Below are positions 37,429-46,623 of a DNA stretch of 64,000 nt, piece by piece. The position numbers and the translations under genes are program-made. Source of the DNA: Helicobacter sp. (GTDB lineage Bacteria; Campylobacterota; Campylobacteria; Campylobacterales; Helicobacteraceae); assembly GCF_022770205.1 (NCBI RefSeq), contig NZ_JALEIK010000038.1, positions 165,816 to 229,815 on the forward strand, given 5' to 3'. The notes below the pieces were generated by a model. That model had not been told where the DNA came from, ran no database searches, and saw nothing but the letters and a program-made list of their open reading frames with translations. Numbering within the stretch: position 1 is the first letter of the stretch; each line of letters opens with the position of its first letter.

Positions 37429-38793
37429 TTAGTGATTTTGGGGAATTTTGGCGGATGTAAAATACACGCTAAATTCACTTCCCTTACCAATATCGCTTTT
37501 TAGGTTTATGGTGGCATTATGCAGTTTTAAGCCTGATTTAACAATAGAGAGTCCAAGTCCGCTTCCTCCAACTTTTTTACTGCGACTTTTATCCACACAA
37601 AAAAAGCGTTCAAAGACGCGTTCTTGGAGTTCTTTTGGTATTCCAATCCCATTGTCTTTAACCGATAGCTCTACGATTTTACCTGCTGTCCTTAGTTTTA
37701 CTTTTACAAAACCTCCTTTGTGGTTATATTTGATCGCATTATCACAAAGATTAAAAATTAAATTTTCTAAAAGTTCATCTGCTCCTAAAATGTATGCGTC
37801 TTGTAAGTCTAGTTCAAGTGCTACGGAATAGTTGTTTGCGAGCAATTCTAAACGCTTATGGACGCGTTGGATAATTTCTTTTAAATTAAGGGTGTTAAGG
37901 GGAAGGGTTTGTGTTTCATCTAAAAAAGAAATTTTTAAAATCTCATTAATCATCTCTAAAAGGCGTTTGGATTCTAAATAAATTTTATCCACAAAGTTTG
38001 GCAAATCTTCTTGCGCAACAAGTCCATTCCTTATCATTTCAGAGCTTGCTAAAATGGAAGTTAGCGGAGTTTTTAACTCGTGAGTAACATTTGCGCTAAA
38101 TTCTTTGCGTAAATTTTGTGCTTTTTTAAACTCTGTAATATCACAAAGGGCAATTAGCATACCTTTAAATTTGGATTTTTGTGAAAAAATAGGGGAAAAC
38201 ACTATTTCACATTCTAAATTGCTTGGGTAATGAAAGGTAAAATTCTCTCTGATGTCATTTTTTAATTTACCTTTTTTGAAGTCTTTAAGGTATTGTAAAA
38301 GTAGCTTTAAAAATTGCGCATTATCAAGCTCTAGTATATTGTTAATGTTTTTTAGATTAGTGAAATATTTCTCTGCGCTTACATTCTCACTTAAAATTTT
38401 TCCTGTGCGATTAATAAAAATTAATCCATCATTCATATTTTGTGTTAAAGATTGCAATTCTTGCTTTTTTTGTTTTAGGTGTTTGAATTGTGTTTTTACA
38501 GCTTTATTTTGGGAGTTGATTTTTTCAATTAATGCGTTAAGTTCAGGATATGGGAAGCTTTCTGGATTTTCAAAGTTGATGGTTTGGAGTGGTTTCAAAA
38601 GAATGCGTGATAGGAATTTTGCTAATAAACCACTGCATAAAACAATCAAGCAGAATCCTATTGTAAGATATGGGAGAAGCCAAAGTAATGTTTGTTGGCT
38701 AAATGGTTTTGTCATTAAGACTAAAGGCGTATTTATAATAAGCACAAAGCTTAAAATTGTACCAAGAACAATAAAAAAAATTTTTTTTTGCAT
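37429..38793 (-). CDS. PhoR/PhosS-like sensor histidine kinase
   Basis: Likely phosphate-regulon sensor. 454 residues: two N-terminal membrane helices (about 5-26 and 36-58), HAMP-like linker, a PAS-like domain (MNDGLIFINRTGKILSEN), His238 in VTHELKTPLTSI, N-box NLIFNLCDNAIKYN, DNGIGIP, and GGSGLGLSIVK. Its ATG overlaps the response-regulator stop by one base. The codons right after the ATG are a run of nine A then eight T. Downstream of pstSCAB and its own regulator, matching PhosS of Campylobacter in context. Confidence 0.85.
   Translation of the reverse strand: MQKKIFFIVLGTILSFVLIINTPLVLMTKPFSQQTLLWLLPYLTIGFCLIVLCSGLLAKFLSRILLKPLQTINFENPESFPYPELNALIEKINSQNKAVKTQFKHLKQKKQELQSLTQNMNDGLIFINRTGKILSENVSAEKYFTNLKNINNILELDNAQFLKLLLQYLKDFKKGKLKNDIRENFTFHYPSNLECEIVFSPIFSQKSKFKGMLIALCDITEFKKAQNLRKEFSANVTHELKTPLTSILASSEMIRNGLVAQEDLPNFVDKIYLESKRLLEMINEILKISFLDETQTLPLNTLNLKEIIQRVHKRLELLANNYSVALELDLQDAYILGADELLENLIFNLCDNAIKYNHKGGFVKVKLRTAGKIVELSVKDNGIGIPKELQERVFERFFCVDKSRSKKVGGSGLGLSIVKSGLKLHNATINLKSDIGKGSEFSVYFTSAKIPQNH
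38773..38789. repeat. A8T9 homopolymer pair at the start of the sensor kinase gene
   Basis: Eight A (38773-38780) followed by nine T (38781-38789). On the coding strand ATGC is followed by A9 then T8, that is codons 2-8. Either run could slip. Confidence 0.85.
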
Positions 38794-39458
38794 TAGGAAT
38801 CTTTAGAGATTTTGTAGCCAACACCACGGATTGTTTTAATATACTTATTGGCGTTTCCAAGTTTTTTGCGTAAGGTTTTGATATGGATATCAATGGTACG
38901 ATTCTCACCGCTATAACTATATCCCCAAAGAATTTCTAGCAATTCATCACGGCTAAAGGCTCTGTTTTGGTTTTTTAAAAGGAATCCTAAAAGTTCAAAT
39001 TCTTTTGGGGTTAATGCAATAGGTTCTCCAGAAACTTTCACGCTACGCGTGGTATAAGAGAGTTCTAAGATTCCATAGCAAATAGTATTCACTTCTTTAT
39101 TGCGTCTTAAAATTGCGCGCACTCTTGCTAGAAATTCCATAATGCTAAAAGGTTTTGTAATGTAATCATCAGCACCTAAATCTAGTCCCTTAACCTTATC
39201 AATCTCATTGTTTAAGGCAGTTAGCATCAATACAGGAATATCTCGTGTGGCAGGATTGGTTTTAATGGCTTTTAAAATTTCAAATCCACTAGCATTAGGA
39301 AGCATCACATCAAGCACTAAAATTTGTGGAAGTGTGGTTTTTAATGCTTCTTGAAATGCTTCTGTATCTAAAAAACCTTGCGATTGTATGTTTTGACTCT
39401 TTAGTGCATATAAGACAAGCTCTAAAATATTTGTATCATCTTCTAAAACAAAAACCAT
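38793..39458 (-). CDS. PhoB/PhosR-like response regulator
   Basis: OmpR/PhoB-class transcription factor, 221 residues. Receiver: acidic pocket LEDD, Asp50 in LVLDVMLPN, Thr in MLTAL, Lys in YITKPFS. Winged-helix output: ALTPKEFELLGFLLKNQNRA, RTIDIHIKTLRKKLG, IRGVGYKI. Situated 29 bp after pstB, so the regulator is encoded in the phosphate operon. It would be expected to bind the 11-bp repeat pair upstream of pstS. Confidence 0.88.
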   Translation of the reverse strand: MVFVLEDDTNILELVLYALKSQNIQSQGFLDTEAFQEALKTTLPQILVLDVMLPNASGFEILKAIKTNPATRDIPVLMLTALNNEIDKVKGLDLGADDYITKPFSIMEFLARVRAILRRNKEVNTICYGILELSYTTRSVKVSGEPIALTPKEFELLGFLLKNQNRAFSRDELLEILWGYSYSGENRTIDIHIKTLRKKLGNANKYIKTIRGVGYKISKDS

Positions 39459-39487
39459 AAAAATCCTTTGTAAAACAAAAAGGATAT

Positions 39488-40240
39488 TTAACCAAATCTC
39501 CCATTAACATAATCTTGTGTTTTTTTATCTTTTGGATTGTTGAAAATTTTCGTTGTGTCGTCAAATTCAATCACCTCTCCTAGCAGGAAAAAGGCAGTTT
39601 GGTCAGAGATTCTAGCGGCTTGTTGCATATTATGCGTTACAATGACAATGGTGTATTCTTTTTTAAGGCGTAAAATCAGTTCTTCAATTTTAAGCGTAGA
39701 AATAGGATCAAGCGCACTTGTGGGTTCATCCATTAAAATCACTTCAGGATTAACAGCAAGTGTTCTTGCAATGCAAAGTCTTTGCTGTTGCCCCCCACTT
39801 AATCCAAGCGCAGATTTATCTAGCCTGTCTTTTAAATCGTCCCAAAGAGCTGCATCCTTTAAGGAGGATTCCACAATTTCATCAAGCTTTGATTTTTTCT
39901 TAATGCCGTGTGTTTTTGGTCCAAAAGTAATGTTATCATAAATGCTCATAGGAAAGGGATTTGGCTTTTGGAAAACCATTCCAACTTTTTTGCGTAGCAC
40001 ATTGACATCATAATCTTTATAAATATTCTTACCATCAAAGAGAATTTTTCCTTTAATTTTACAATCTTCTATTAAATCATTCATACGATTTAAGCTTTTA
40101 ATAAAAGTAGATTTTCCACAACCACTAGGTCCAATAAATGCAGTAACCTTGCCTTTTTTGATGTCCATATTAATATCTTTCAAGGCAAGAAAGTCTCCGT
40201 AATTTAAAGACATTTTTTTAATTTCAAAACAATTTTTCAT
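39488..40240 (-). CDS. pstB: Phosphate ABC transporter ATP-binding protein
   Basis: Energises high-affinity phosphate import through PstCA. Walker [21 protein letters not shown] is diagnostic for Pst[17 protein letters not shown] follows; signature [15 protein letters not shown]; Walker [15 protein letters not shown]-loop [13 protein letters not shown]. 250 residues. Nine bases after pstA. Confidence 0.97.
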   Translation of the reverse strand: MKNCFEIKKMSLNYGDFLALKDINMDIKKGKVTAFIGPSGCGKSTFIKSLNRMNDLIEDCKIKGKILFDGKNIYKDYDVNVLRKKVGMVFQKPNPFPMSIYDNITFGPKTHGIKKKSKLDEIVESSLKDAALWDDLKDRLDKSALGLSGGQQQRLCIARTLAVNPEVILMDEPTSALDPISTLKIEELILRLKKEYTIVIVTHNMQQAARISDQTAFFLLGEVIEFDDTTKIFNNPKDKKTQDYVNGRFG

Positions 40241-40248
40241 TTGACTCC

Positions 40249-41076
40249 CTATGCTTTAACAAATTTCTTAGCAATGTAGTTTGAACCAAGATTAATTAGA
40301 AAGACAATTATAATAAGAATCATTGCTGTGCTATATGCTTCATTAATGTGTTGTCCTTCGCTAGAGATTGCATACATATGCACGCTTAAAGTTCTTCCAG
40401 AGTCCATAAGCCCAGCAACCTTTGCAACGCTTCCTGAAGTATAAAGCAGTGCGGCAGATTCTCCTACAATTCTTCCTATGCTTAAAATCACTCCCGCTAA
40501 AATCCCAGGAATTGCAGCGGGCAAAATGATGATAAAAATTGTCCTAAGCTTGCCAGCTCCTAATGCAAAGCTTGCTTCTCTAAAACTAAGCGGGACGGAT
40601 TTTAAGGCTTCTTCAGCACTTCTTAAAATTAAAGGTAGAATCATAACAGCAAGCGTTAAACCCCCAGCAATAAAGCTTGTTTTAAAGCCAAAATAGATGA
40701 CAAAGGCTAAATATCCAAACAAGCCATACACAATGCTTGGAATCCCAACAAGCGTTTCAGATGCGATTCTAACTACATTTAAGATTCTGCTTTTTTGACT
40801 GCCATATTCGCTAAGGTAAATTGCCCCAAAGATTCCAAGTGGCATTGCTAAAATTAGTGCGAAAAACACCATATTTAAGGTGTTAATAATTGCCGGCGTC
40901 ATTGAAATATTTTGACTATTGTATTCCCAAGAAAACATTTCTAGGTTTAAATACGCAATCCCTTTTATGAAAATAAAACCAATCAGCACTAAAAAAACTA
41001 ATAGTACTAAAACCATAGAAACACGTATTAAAAGAGCTAAAGTGAGTGTTAGATTATCTGTTTTTGCGCGTTTCAT
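40249..41076 (-). CDS. pstA: Phosphate ABC transporter permease PstA
   Basis: Inner-membrane channel subunit with six hydrophobic helices. The MetI-like loop motif reads [20 protein letters not shown], and [12 protein letters not shown] is typical of Pst permeases. 275 residues. The ATG overlaps the pstC stop by 4 bp. Confidence 0.95.
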   Translation of the reverse strand: MKRAKTDNLTLTLALLIRVSMVLVLLVFLVLIGFIFIKGIAYLNLEMFSWEYNSQNISMTPAIINTLNMVFFALILAMPLGIFGAIYLSEYGSQKSRILNVVRIASETLVGIPSIVYGLFGYLAFVIYFGFKTSFIAGGLTLAVMILPLILRSAEEALKSVPLSFREASFALGAGKLRTIFIIILPAAIPGILAGVILSIGRIVGESAALLYTSGSVAKVAGLMDSGRTLSVHMYAISSEGQHINEAYSTAMILIIIVFLINLGSNYIAKKFVKA

Positions 41077-41915
41077 TTTGCTTCCTTTTTCAGTGCATTA
41101 AAACAAGTGTTGATGATGAGAATAAAAACAAAAAGCACCACTGCATTAGCAATTAACACTTCTCTGTGTAAATCTTGTGCATACCCCATTTCAAGCACGA
41201 TATTTGTTGTTAGCGTTCTAACGCCTTCTAACACGCTTGTTGGAAGTTGCACTTGGTTACCTGCAACCATAATCACTGCCATTGCTTCTCCGATTGCACG
41301 CCCAACACCAAGTATCACTGAGGCTAGGATTCCACTTTTTGCTGCTGGAATGAGGGCAAAAAATACACTGCGTTCTTTGCTAGCTCCAAGTGCTAATGCG
41401 CCTTCATAATAGCTCTCAGGCAAGGCATCAATGGCAGCTTTTGAAACCAAAATAATTGTTGGTAAAATCATAATGCTTAAGATTAAAGCTGCTGCTAGCA
41501 CACTTTTTCCGGGGATTCCGCTAAAAATTGTTGCAAGCAGGGGAACGATTACAACAAGCCCAAAAAATCCATACACAACAGAGGGAATTGCGCCAAGAAG
41601 TTCAATTGCTGGCAAAATGTATTTTTTTTCCTTTTTGCTTGCAAAACGCGAGAGATAAATTGCACTTAATACACCAAGTGGCACTCCTATAAGAATTGCA
41701 AGAGCTGTTACATAAAAGCTCCCTATAATCATAGGAAAGATTCCAAAAATTCTTTCTATGGGATACCAATCCATTCCAAAAAGAAAATCAAAAGGTCCTA
41801 TTTGACTGATTGTTGGAATCGCATTAACAAATAAAAAGAAACAAATCATTAAAACAGCGAAAATGGAGAGTAATGCGCAAAGGGCAAAAATGCCCTTGAA
41901 AATTTTTTCTTGCAT
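41073..41915 (-). CDS. pstC: Phosphate ABC transporter permease PstC
   Basis: Partner channel subunit, about 280 residues from the ATG at 41915; an upstream in-frame start at 41972 would overlap pstS. N-terminal helix FKGIFALCALLSIFAVLMIC, PstC-type WYPIERIFGIFPMIIGS, AIPSVVYGFFGLVV, and the loop DALPESYYEGALALGASKER. In the pstS-C-A-B order. Confidence 0.94.
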   Translation of the reverse strand: MQEKIFKGIFALCALLSIFAVLMICFFLFVNAIPTISQIGPFDFLFGMDWYPIERIFGIFPMIIGSFYVTALAILIGVPLGVLSAIYLSRFASKKEKKYILPAIELLGAIPSVVYGFFGLVVIVPLLATIFSGIPGKSVLAAALILSIMILPTIILVSKAAIDALPESYYEGALALGASKERSVFFALIPAAKSGILASVILGVGRAIGEAMAVIMVAGNQVQLPTSVLEGVRTLTTNIVLEMGYAQDLHREVLIANAVVLFVFILIINTCFNALKKEAK

Positions 41916-41940
41916 AAGTAAGCTTTCTTTAAATTGTAAT

Positions 41941-42768
41941 TTATTTAGCGTCCTGCCATTTTGTGATTTCACCCATAAAGATTTTCTTTACAGAATCTTT
42001 AGAGAGATTTTCTATTTTGTTACTTTTATTTACAATCACCGCTAAACCATCAATTGCTAAAACAATAGGTGTTACACCCTTTTGGATTTCGCTATCTTTG
42101 ACTTCGCGACTTACCATTCCAATGTCTGCAATGCCTTCAACAACGCTATTTACACCTGTTGTAGAATCGCTTTGTTGGATTTCAATGGTTGCGTTAGGAT
42201 TAATCTTCGCATACGCTTCTGTTAGCTTTTCCATTAAAGGCGTTACAGAGCTTGAACCTGCAATCACTAATTTACCTCTTGGCTGTGTGCTTGTGAAGTT
42301 TGTTTGCGCTACTGCTATATAGCCTGCCTTTTCCACGATTCCTTTTGCTTCTGCTGAAGCACTATATTTTAAAAAGTCTTCCATAAGCGGATTTGTTGTT
42401 TTCGTTACCACATTAAAGGGGCGAGAAATTTTATAGCTTTTATTATTGATGTTTTCTACACTTGGTGCAACACCATCAATTTTTAATGCTTTTACAGTGT
42501 TGTTTAAAGCACCAAGAGAAATGTAGCCAATAGAATTTTTAGAACCAGCAACTGTTGTAATCATAACCCCTGTAGAGTTAGTAACTTCAGCCTTTTGTGT
42601 TGTTGCATCAACTTTTTTGTTATTGAGTTTCTTTTGGATTTCAAAAATCTCTACAAATGCTCCGCGTGTCCCTGAACCCATTTCTCTGGAGATAGGGTAA
42701 ATGTTTTGAGCCATTGCGCTTGTGCCAAGTAATAATCCTGCTAATAAGCCTAATGCGTATTTTTTCAT
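41941..42768 (-). CDS. pstS: Periplasmic phosphate-binding protein PstS
   Basis: Captures phosphate in the periplasm. 275 residues with a signal peptide (ends TSAMA). Phosphate-binding signatures are REMGSGTRGAF and IAGSSSVTPLMEKL, then QQSDSTTGVNSVVEG and IGMVSREVKDSE. AGGAGA precedes the ATG. It heads the pst operon and has a tandem-repeat box 67-88 bases upstream. Confidence 0.95.
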   Translation of the reverse strand: MKKYALGLLAGLLLGTSAMAQNIYPISREMGSGTRGAFVEIFEIQKKLNNKKVDATTQKAEVTNSTGVMITTVAGSKNSIGYISLGALNNTVKALKIDGVAPSVENINNKSYKISRPFNVVTKTTNPLMEDFLKYSASAEAKGIVEKAGYIAVAQTNFTSTQPRGKLVIAGSSSVTPLMEKLTEAYAKINPNATIEIQQSDSTTGVNSVVEGIADIGMVSREVKDSEIQKGVTPIVLAIDGLAVIVNKSNKIENLSKDSVKKIFMGEITKWQDAK

Positions 42769-42834
42769 ACGATTCTCCTATAATTTTAAAGATGTAAAAG
42801 TATAAGAAAGCAATGTAAAAATAAAAAGTGTGCA

Positions 42835-42856
42835 TTGTAAAGTTTTTGTAAAGTTT
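42835..42856 (-). promoter_or_regulatory. Pho-box-like 11-bp tandem repeat upstream of pstS
   Basis: Two perfect adjacent copies of TTGTAAAGTTT (42835-42845 and 42846-42856), reading AAACTTTACAA twice on the pstS strand. Adjacent 11-bp direct repeats are the layout of PhoB boxes, and the sequence resembles the PhosR site reported for C. jejuni. It precedes pstS and lies in the divergent flgL/pstS gap. Confidence 0.7.
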
Positions 42857-42894
42857 AAATATGGAATCCAAAATGCGCCTTTATTCTACAATTT

Positions 42895-42910
42895 TGGAAT
42901 AAAAATTGCT
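42895..42910 (+). promoter_or_regulatory. Sigma-54 (-24/-12) promoter of flgL
   Basis: TGGAATAAAAATTGCT with GG at 42896-42897 and GC at 42908-42909, exactly 10 bases apart, inside TTTTGG and TTGCTT contexts. It lies about 36 bases before the flgL ATG. flgL is a known RpoN-dependent gene in Helicobacter. Confidence 0.75.
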
Positions 42911-42944
42911 TTATTGTTGCAAACAAAATTTTGAAGGATTAACA

Positions 42945-45599
42945 ATGCGCATAGGCACTAACTCCAGATACACAATGATGCAGTATCATCAGAATAAGAC
43001 GCAAAATAGTTTAGATGGCGTTTTGGCGCAAATGAATGGATTAAAAATCCAATATGGCTATCAAGATGCTTCAGTTTTTAATAAAACGCTATCGCTTGAT
43101 TTTAATATTAACACTCTAACGCAAAGTAAAGAGTTAGCAAATAATGCCTTTACCTTTACTCAGCACACAGATACAGCATTAAAGGATCTTGCGCAAACTA
43201 TGGATAATTTTAAACAAAAACTTGTGCAAGGGGCAAATGATATCCATAGTGAAACTTCGCGTTTAGCCATTGCAAAGGATTTAAAAGCATTGCGCGATCA
43301 TTTTTTATCTGTTGCAAATACTTCTATTGGTGGAGAATTTATTTTTGGAGGGACTGCGACAACTAAACAACCTTTTAATGCTAATGGAAGTTATAATGGA
43401 AATAGCGATTCTCTAAGTGCTTTGCTAGGATCAAATAATCTAGTTTCTTATAATGTTACAGGTGCAGAATTGTTTTTTGGTTCTGATAGGGATACAAATC
43501 GTGTGATTTCTACAAATATTCCAAAATTTAATCAAAGCAAATTGCATCCAGAAATTATGGATCCCTTGCACAAAACAGGACAAGGCGAGGAAGTTTATTT
43601 AAAAGCTAGCGATCCTTTAAGGGATTTGGTGGGGGATAGCGATAATAAAACAGATAATGATCCTTCAGAAGTGTTTTATATCACCGGAAGAAAGCCCGAT
43701 GGGACAGCATTTAAAACAAAGTTTGAAATGCAAGTTTCTTATACTAATGAAAAACAAGCCCCAAAAGTGCAGGATTTGCTAGATAAAATTGGGCGTGAGT
43801 TTGGGAATACAGAAGTGAGTAAAGTTGTAGATGTTACGCTGAATGCTTGGGGGCAAATTGAGATTAAAGATTTAACCAGTGGGCGTTCCAACATAGAATT
43901 TTCTATGATTTCAAGTTCTTATAAAGATCCCGCAAATGCACAAGTAAATCCAAATGCGAATCCTCCAACAGATGGAATCGGAATACGCAATATTGATCAG
44001 CTTTTAAGCACGGGAGTTAAAGTCAATACTTATGTGCAAAGTCCATTTTTAGGTGATTTTTCAAATGTTAGCATTGCTTCTGTGGAGGATTATAATGACC
44101 ATAGAATCCATACGCTTCCAACAACATTTAGAACACCTACCAATGAAATCGCTAAAACAACAACGCTTTTAAGAGATGTTTTTCCAGCAGGGGTAACTGC
44201 ATTGCAACTTAGTGGAAATGCAGCAAATACTGCTCCTGATACTCCCGGCGCTCAAATACAAGCCCAAAATTTTACTATCACGCAAACTTCAACAATCCAA
44301 GATTTAATGGATAGGATTAAGCAGGAATATAGTGTTGGTGGAGGTAATATTGATGTGCAATTCTCCGATGGTAAGATTATTGTTGTGGATAATAATGTGT
44401 CTAAGAAAACTCCAGCAGATCAAGATGATAAAGATTTACCCTACACAGGAGCTAGCTCCTTGTCTATCACACTTACAGCACAAAACGGGCAAGGTGGACA
44501 AAATGTTAATGGATTCCGTAGTGATTATGGAGTAGATTTTGACAGAGTGAATTTTTCACGCAATGGCGCAACGCTAAAATCTAATGTTTCTCAAATTGTG
44601 CGTGCGACTAACGAATACGCCACGCTTGAAACAAAGCTTTCAGAAGTTGCAGGCACGGATTTAAATGGGCATACTTATAACTTTAAAGTTAAGGATGTCA
44701 ATGGCTTAGAAATCACAGGAAGGATTGATCTTACAAATAATAATGGTAGCTCTATGACTATCACAAGCCCTGCAAATGTGAATGGTATTAATATTCCTAA
44801 CAATGTGCAAGTGCCAATTTTACAAGCAAATGGAAATCCCCCACAAGTCTCTGGCAATCCAACGCCTGCTAATGATGTAACCTATCAGCAATTAGCAGAC
44901 ATTTTAGGGATGGTGTTAAATCTTAGCAATTCTAATCCGCAAGATTTAACAAATGTCTTTCAAGCTAATGCAAATTTTAATACTCCTGGCAATAAAGCGT
45001 CCTATGAAGCAATGCTTAGCAATGCAAAGAATAATTTAAACATTACCCTTGATGCGAATGGTGCATTGCAAATTAAAGATTTACACAAAACGCCAACAAA
45101 AATGGAATTTTCACTCTTTGATAGTAAGATTAGTGATTTTACGCTTAATGCGCAAGGTAGGATTGATGAAAAAAAGCCTGCTCTAACTTTTCAATCCAAT
45201 AGTGCTATTATTGCCGATGATCCGCACATTAATTTCTTTGAGCAAATTGATGTAATGATAGAAGCCTTAGAGGTGGGTTCTTATCGTGCAGGTGGAGTGA
45301 GTGTTTATGGTGATGCAATGCGTAATCCAGGCGTGCAAAATGCAATGTTAGTCTTTGATCATTTAGCAGACCATATCAATAAGGTGCACACTAAAAATGG
45401 TGCGCAAGGCAATGCATTTAAGTATTCCATAGAGCGCACAGAGGTGTTAATCGTGCAGGCAAAAACATTGCGCTCTGATACCATTGATACGGATTTTGCA
45501 GAAGCATATTTGCAGTTTTCTACACTCTCTATTGGATACCAAGCGATGCTATCTAGCATTGGAAAAATCACACAACTCTCTTTAGTGAATTATCTCTAA
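42945..45599 (+). CDS. flgL: Flagellar hook-associated protein 3 (FlgL)
   Basis: Joins hook to filament. 884 residues from ATG 42945, with AAGGA 8 bases upstream; earlier in-frame starts lie inside the promoter. The N-terminus MRIGTNSRYTMMQYHQNKTQ and the coiled D0/D1 helix to about residue 125 (SVANTSIGGEFIFGG) are typical of FlgL. The C-terminus DTDFAEAYLQFSTLSIGYQA is the matching D0 helix. The central 600 residues are a large surface-exposed beta region, with two copies of a similar segment (about 250-300 and 700-760, both ending in a KDL or KDLT motif). E. coli FlgL is only about 317 residues; long forms are normal for Helicobacter. Confidence 0.93.
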   Translation: MRIGTNSRYTMMQYHQNKTQNSLDGVLAQMNGLKIQYGYQDASVFNKTLSLDFNINTLTQSKELANNAFTFTQHTDTALKDLAQTMDNFKQKLVQGANDIHSETSRLAIAKDLKALRDHFLSVANTSIGGEFIFGGTATTKQPFNANGSYNGNSDSLSALLGSNNLVSYNVTGAELFFGSDRDTNRVISTNIPKFNQSKLHPEIMDPLHKTGQGEEVYLKASDPLRDLVGDSDNKTDNDPSEVFYITGRKPDGTAFKTKFEMQVSYTNEKQAPKVQDLLDKIGREFGNTEVSKVVDVTLNAWGQIEIKDLTSGRSNIEFSMISSSYKDPANAQVNPNANPPTDGIGIRNIDQLLSTGVKVNTYVQSPFLGDFSNVSIASVEDYNDHRIHTLPTTFRTPTNEIAKTTTLLRDVFPAGVTALQLSGNAANTAPDTPGAQIQAQNFTITQTSTIQDLMDRIKQEYSVGGGNIDVQFSDGKIIVVDNNVSKKTPADQDDKDLPYTGASSLSITLTAQNGQGGQNVNGFRSDYGVDFDRVNFSRNGATLKSNVSQIVRATNEYATLETKLSEVAGTDLNGHTYNFKVKDVNGLEITGRIDLTNNNGSSMTITSPANVNGINIPNNVQVPILQANGNPPQVSGNPTPANDVTYQQLADILGMVLNLSNSNPQDLTNVFQANANFNTPGNKASYEAMLSNAKNNLNITLDANGALQIKDLHKTPTKMEFSLFDSKISDFTLNAQGRIDEKKPALTFQSNSAIIADDPHINFFEQIDVMIEALEVGSYRAGGVSVYGDAMRNPGVQNAMLVFDHLADHINKVHTKNGAQGNAFKYSIERTEVLIVQAKTLRSDTIDTDFAEAYLQFSTLSIGYQAMLSSIGKITQLSLVNYL

Positions 45600-45681
45600 G
45601 CTTTTTTTACAATACTATTTTAATAATGTATAATACCCGCTAATCATTTCGCACTGCGGGTGCGATTTATAAGGGGCTTGT

Positions 45682-46623
45682 ATGCGCGATTTTATTCCAA
45701 TTGCTAAGGAAGTTTTTAACTTGGAAGCGGAATCCATTTTGGGTTTAAAAGGACAAATGGATTCCAATTTTAATGCAGTGATTGCTTGCATTTTAGAGCT
45801 AAAAGGGAGATTAATCCTAAGCGGTATGGGAAAATCTGGGCATATTGGTGCAAAAATTGCTGCAACATTAGCAAGCACAGGAACGCCTAGCTTTTTTTTG
45901 CATCCTGCTGAAGCACTGCACGGAGATTTAGGAATGTTAAGGGAAGAAGATGCGTTGCTTGCCATTTCAAATTCTGGTGAGAGTGAGGAGATTTTGCGCT
46001 TAATCCCTTCTGTTAAAGTGCGTAAGATTCCTTTAATTGCACTCAGTGGTAAAAGCGATTCCACTTTAGTAAAAGAAAGCGATTATTTTTTAAATGTAAG
46101 TGTTAAAAAAGAAGCTTGCCCTTTGCAACTTGCCCCTACAAGCTCTACTACAGCAACCTTAGCAATGGGTGATGCAATTGCTATTGCTCTAATGCGTGCA
46201 AGGGATTTTAAGCCAGAAGATTTTGCGCTTTTTCATCCGGGTGGGAGCTTAGGGCGCAAACTTTTAACGCGCGTTAAAGATATTATGATAAGAGAGAATT
46301 TGCCCATTGTTGCGCCCCGCTCTAGCTTTAAAGCTTTAATTGCTGAAATGACTTCTAAAAAGCTTGGAATGTGCTTAGTGTGTGAAAAAAATAAGCTTTT
46401 AGGAATCATTACAGATGGCGATTTACGGCGTGCTTTAAATGCAGATAAGTTTAATGCTGAAGCCTATGAGATTATGACACAGCATCCAAAAACCATTGCT
46501 ATAAATGCTATGGCAACAGAAGCGGAATCTATTATGCTAGAGCATAAAATTAAAGAACTTGTTGTGATGCAAGGGGATTCTTATGTGGGGGTTGTGCAAC
46601 TTTATGCAATTGCTAATGTTTAG
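45682..46623 (+). CDS. kdsD: D-arabinose-5-phosphate isomerase (KdsD/KpsF family)
   Basis: Makes arabinose-5-phosphate for Kdo, hence LPS. SIS domain with RLILSGMGKSGHIGAKIAAT, STGTPSFFLHPAEALHGDLG, ISNSGESEEI, and LAPTSSTTATLAMGDAIA. Two C-terminal CBS domains (VKDIMIRENLPIV and YEIMTQHPKTI). 313 residues. TATAAT-like -10 at about 45629 and AAGGGG ribosome site. Overlaps the convergent autotransporter gene by 4 bp. Confidence 0.94.
   Translation: MRDFIPIAKEVFNLEAESILGLKGQMDSNFNAVIACILELKGRLILSGMGKSGHIGAKIAATLASTGTPSFFLHPAEALHGDLGMLREEDALLAISNSGESEEILRLIPSVKVRKIPLIALSGKSDSTLVKESDYFLNVSVKKEACPLQLAPTSSTTATLAMGDAIAIALMRARDFKPEDFALFHPGGSLGRKLLTRVKDIMIRENLPIVAPRSSFKALIAEMTSKKLGMCLVCEKNKLLGIITDGDLRRALNADKFNAEAYEIMTQHPKTIAINAMATEAESIMLEHKIKELVVMQGDSYVGVVQLYAIANV

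Noticed and set aside
38252..38806. 184-codon open frame opposite the sensor kinase
   Set aside because: Antisense shadow of clear kinase domains; hydrophobic composition comes from the reverse complement of Leu/Lys codons.
45633..45656. ACCCGC/GCGGGT inverted repeat before kdsD
   Set aside because: Six-bp arms with a loop of more than ten bases and no T run; could be leader RNA or chance.
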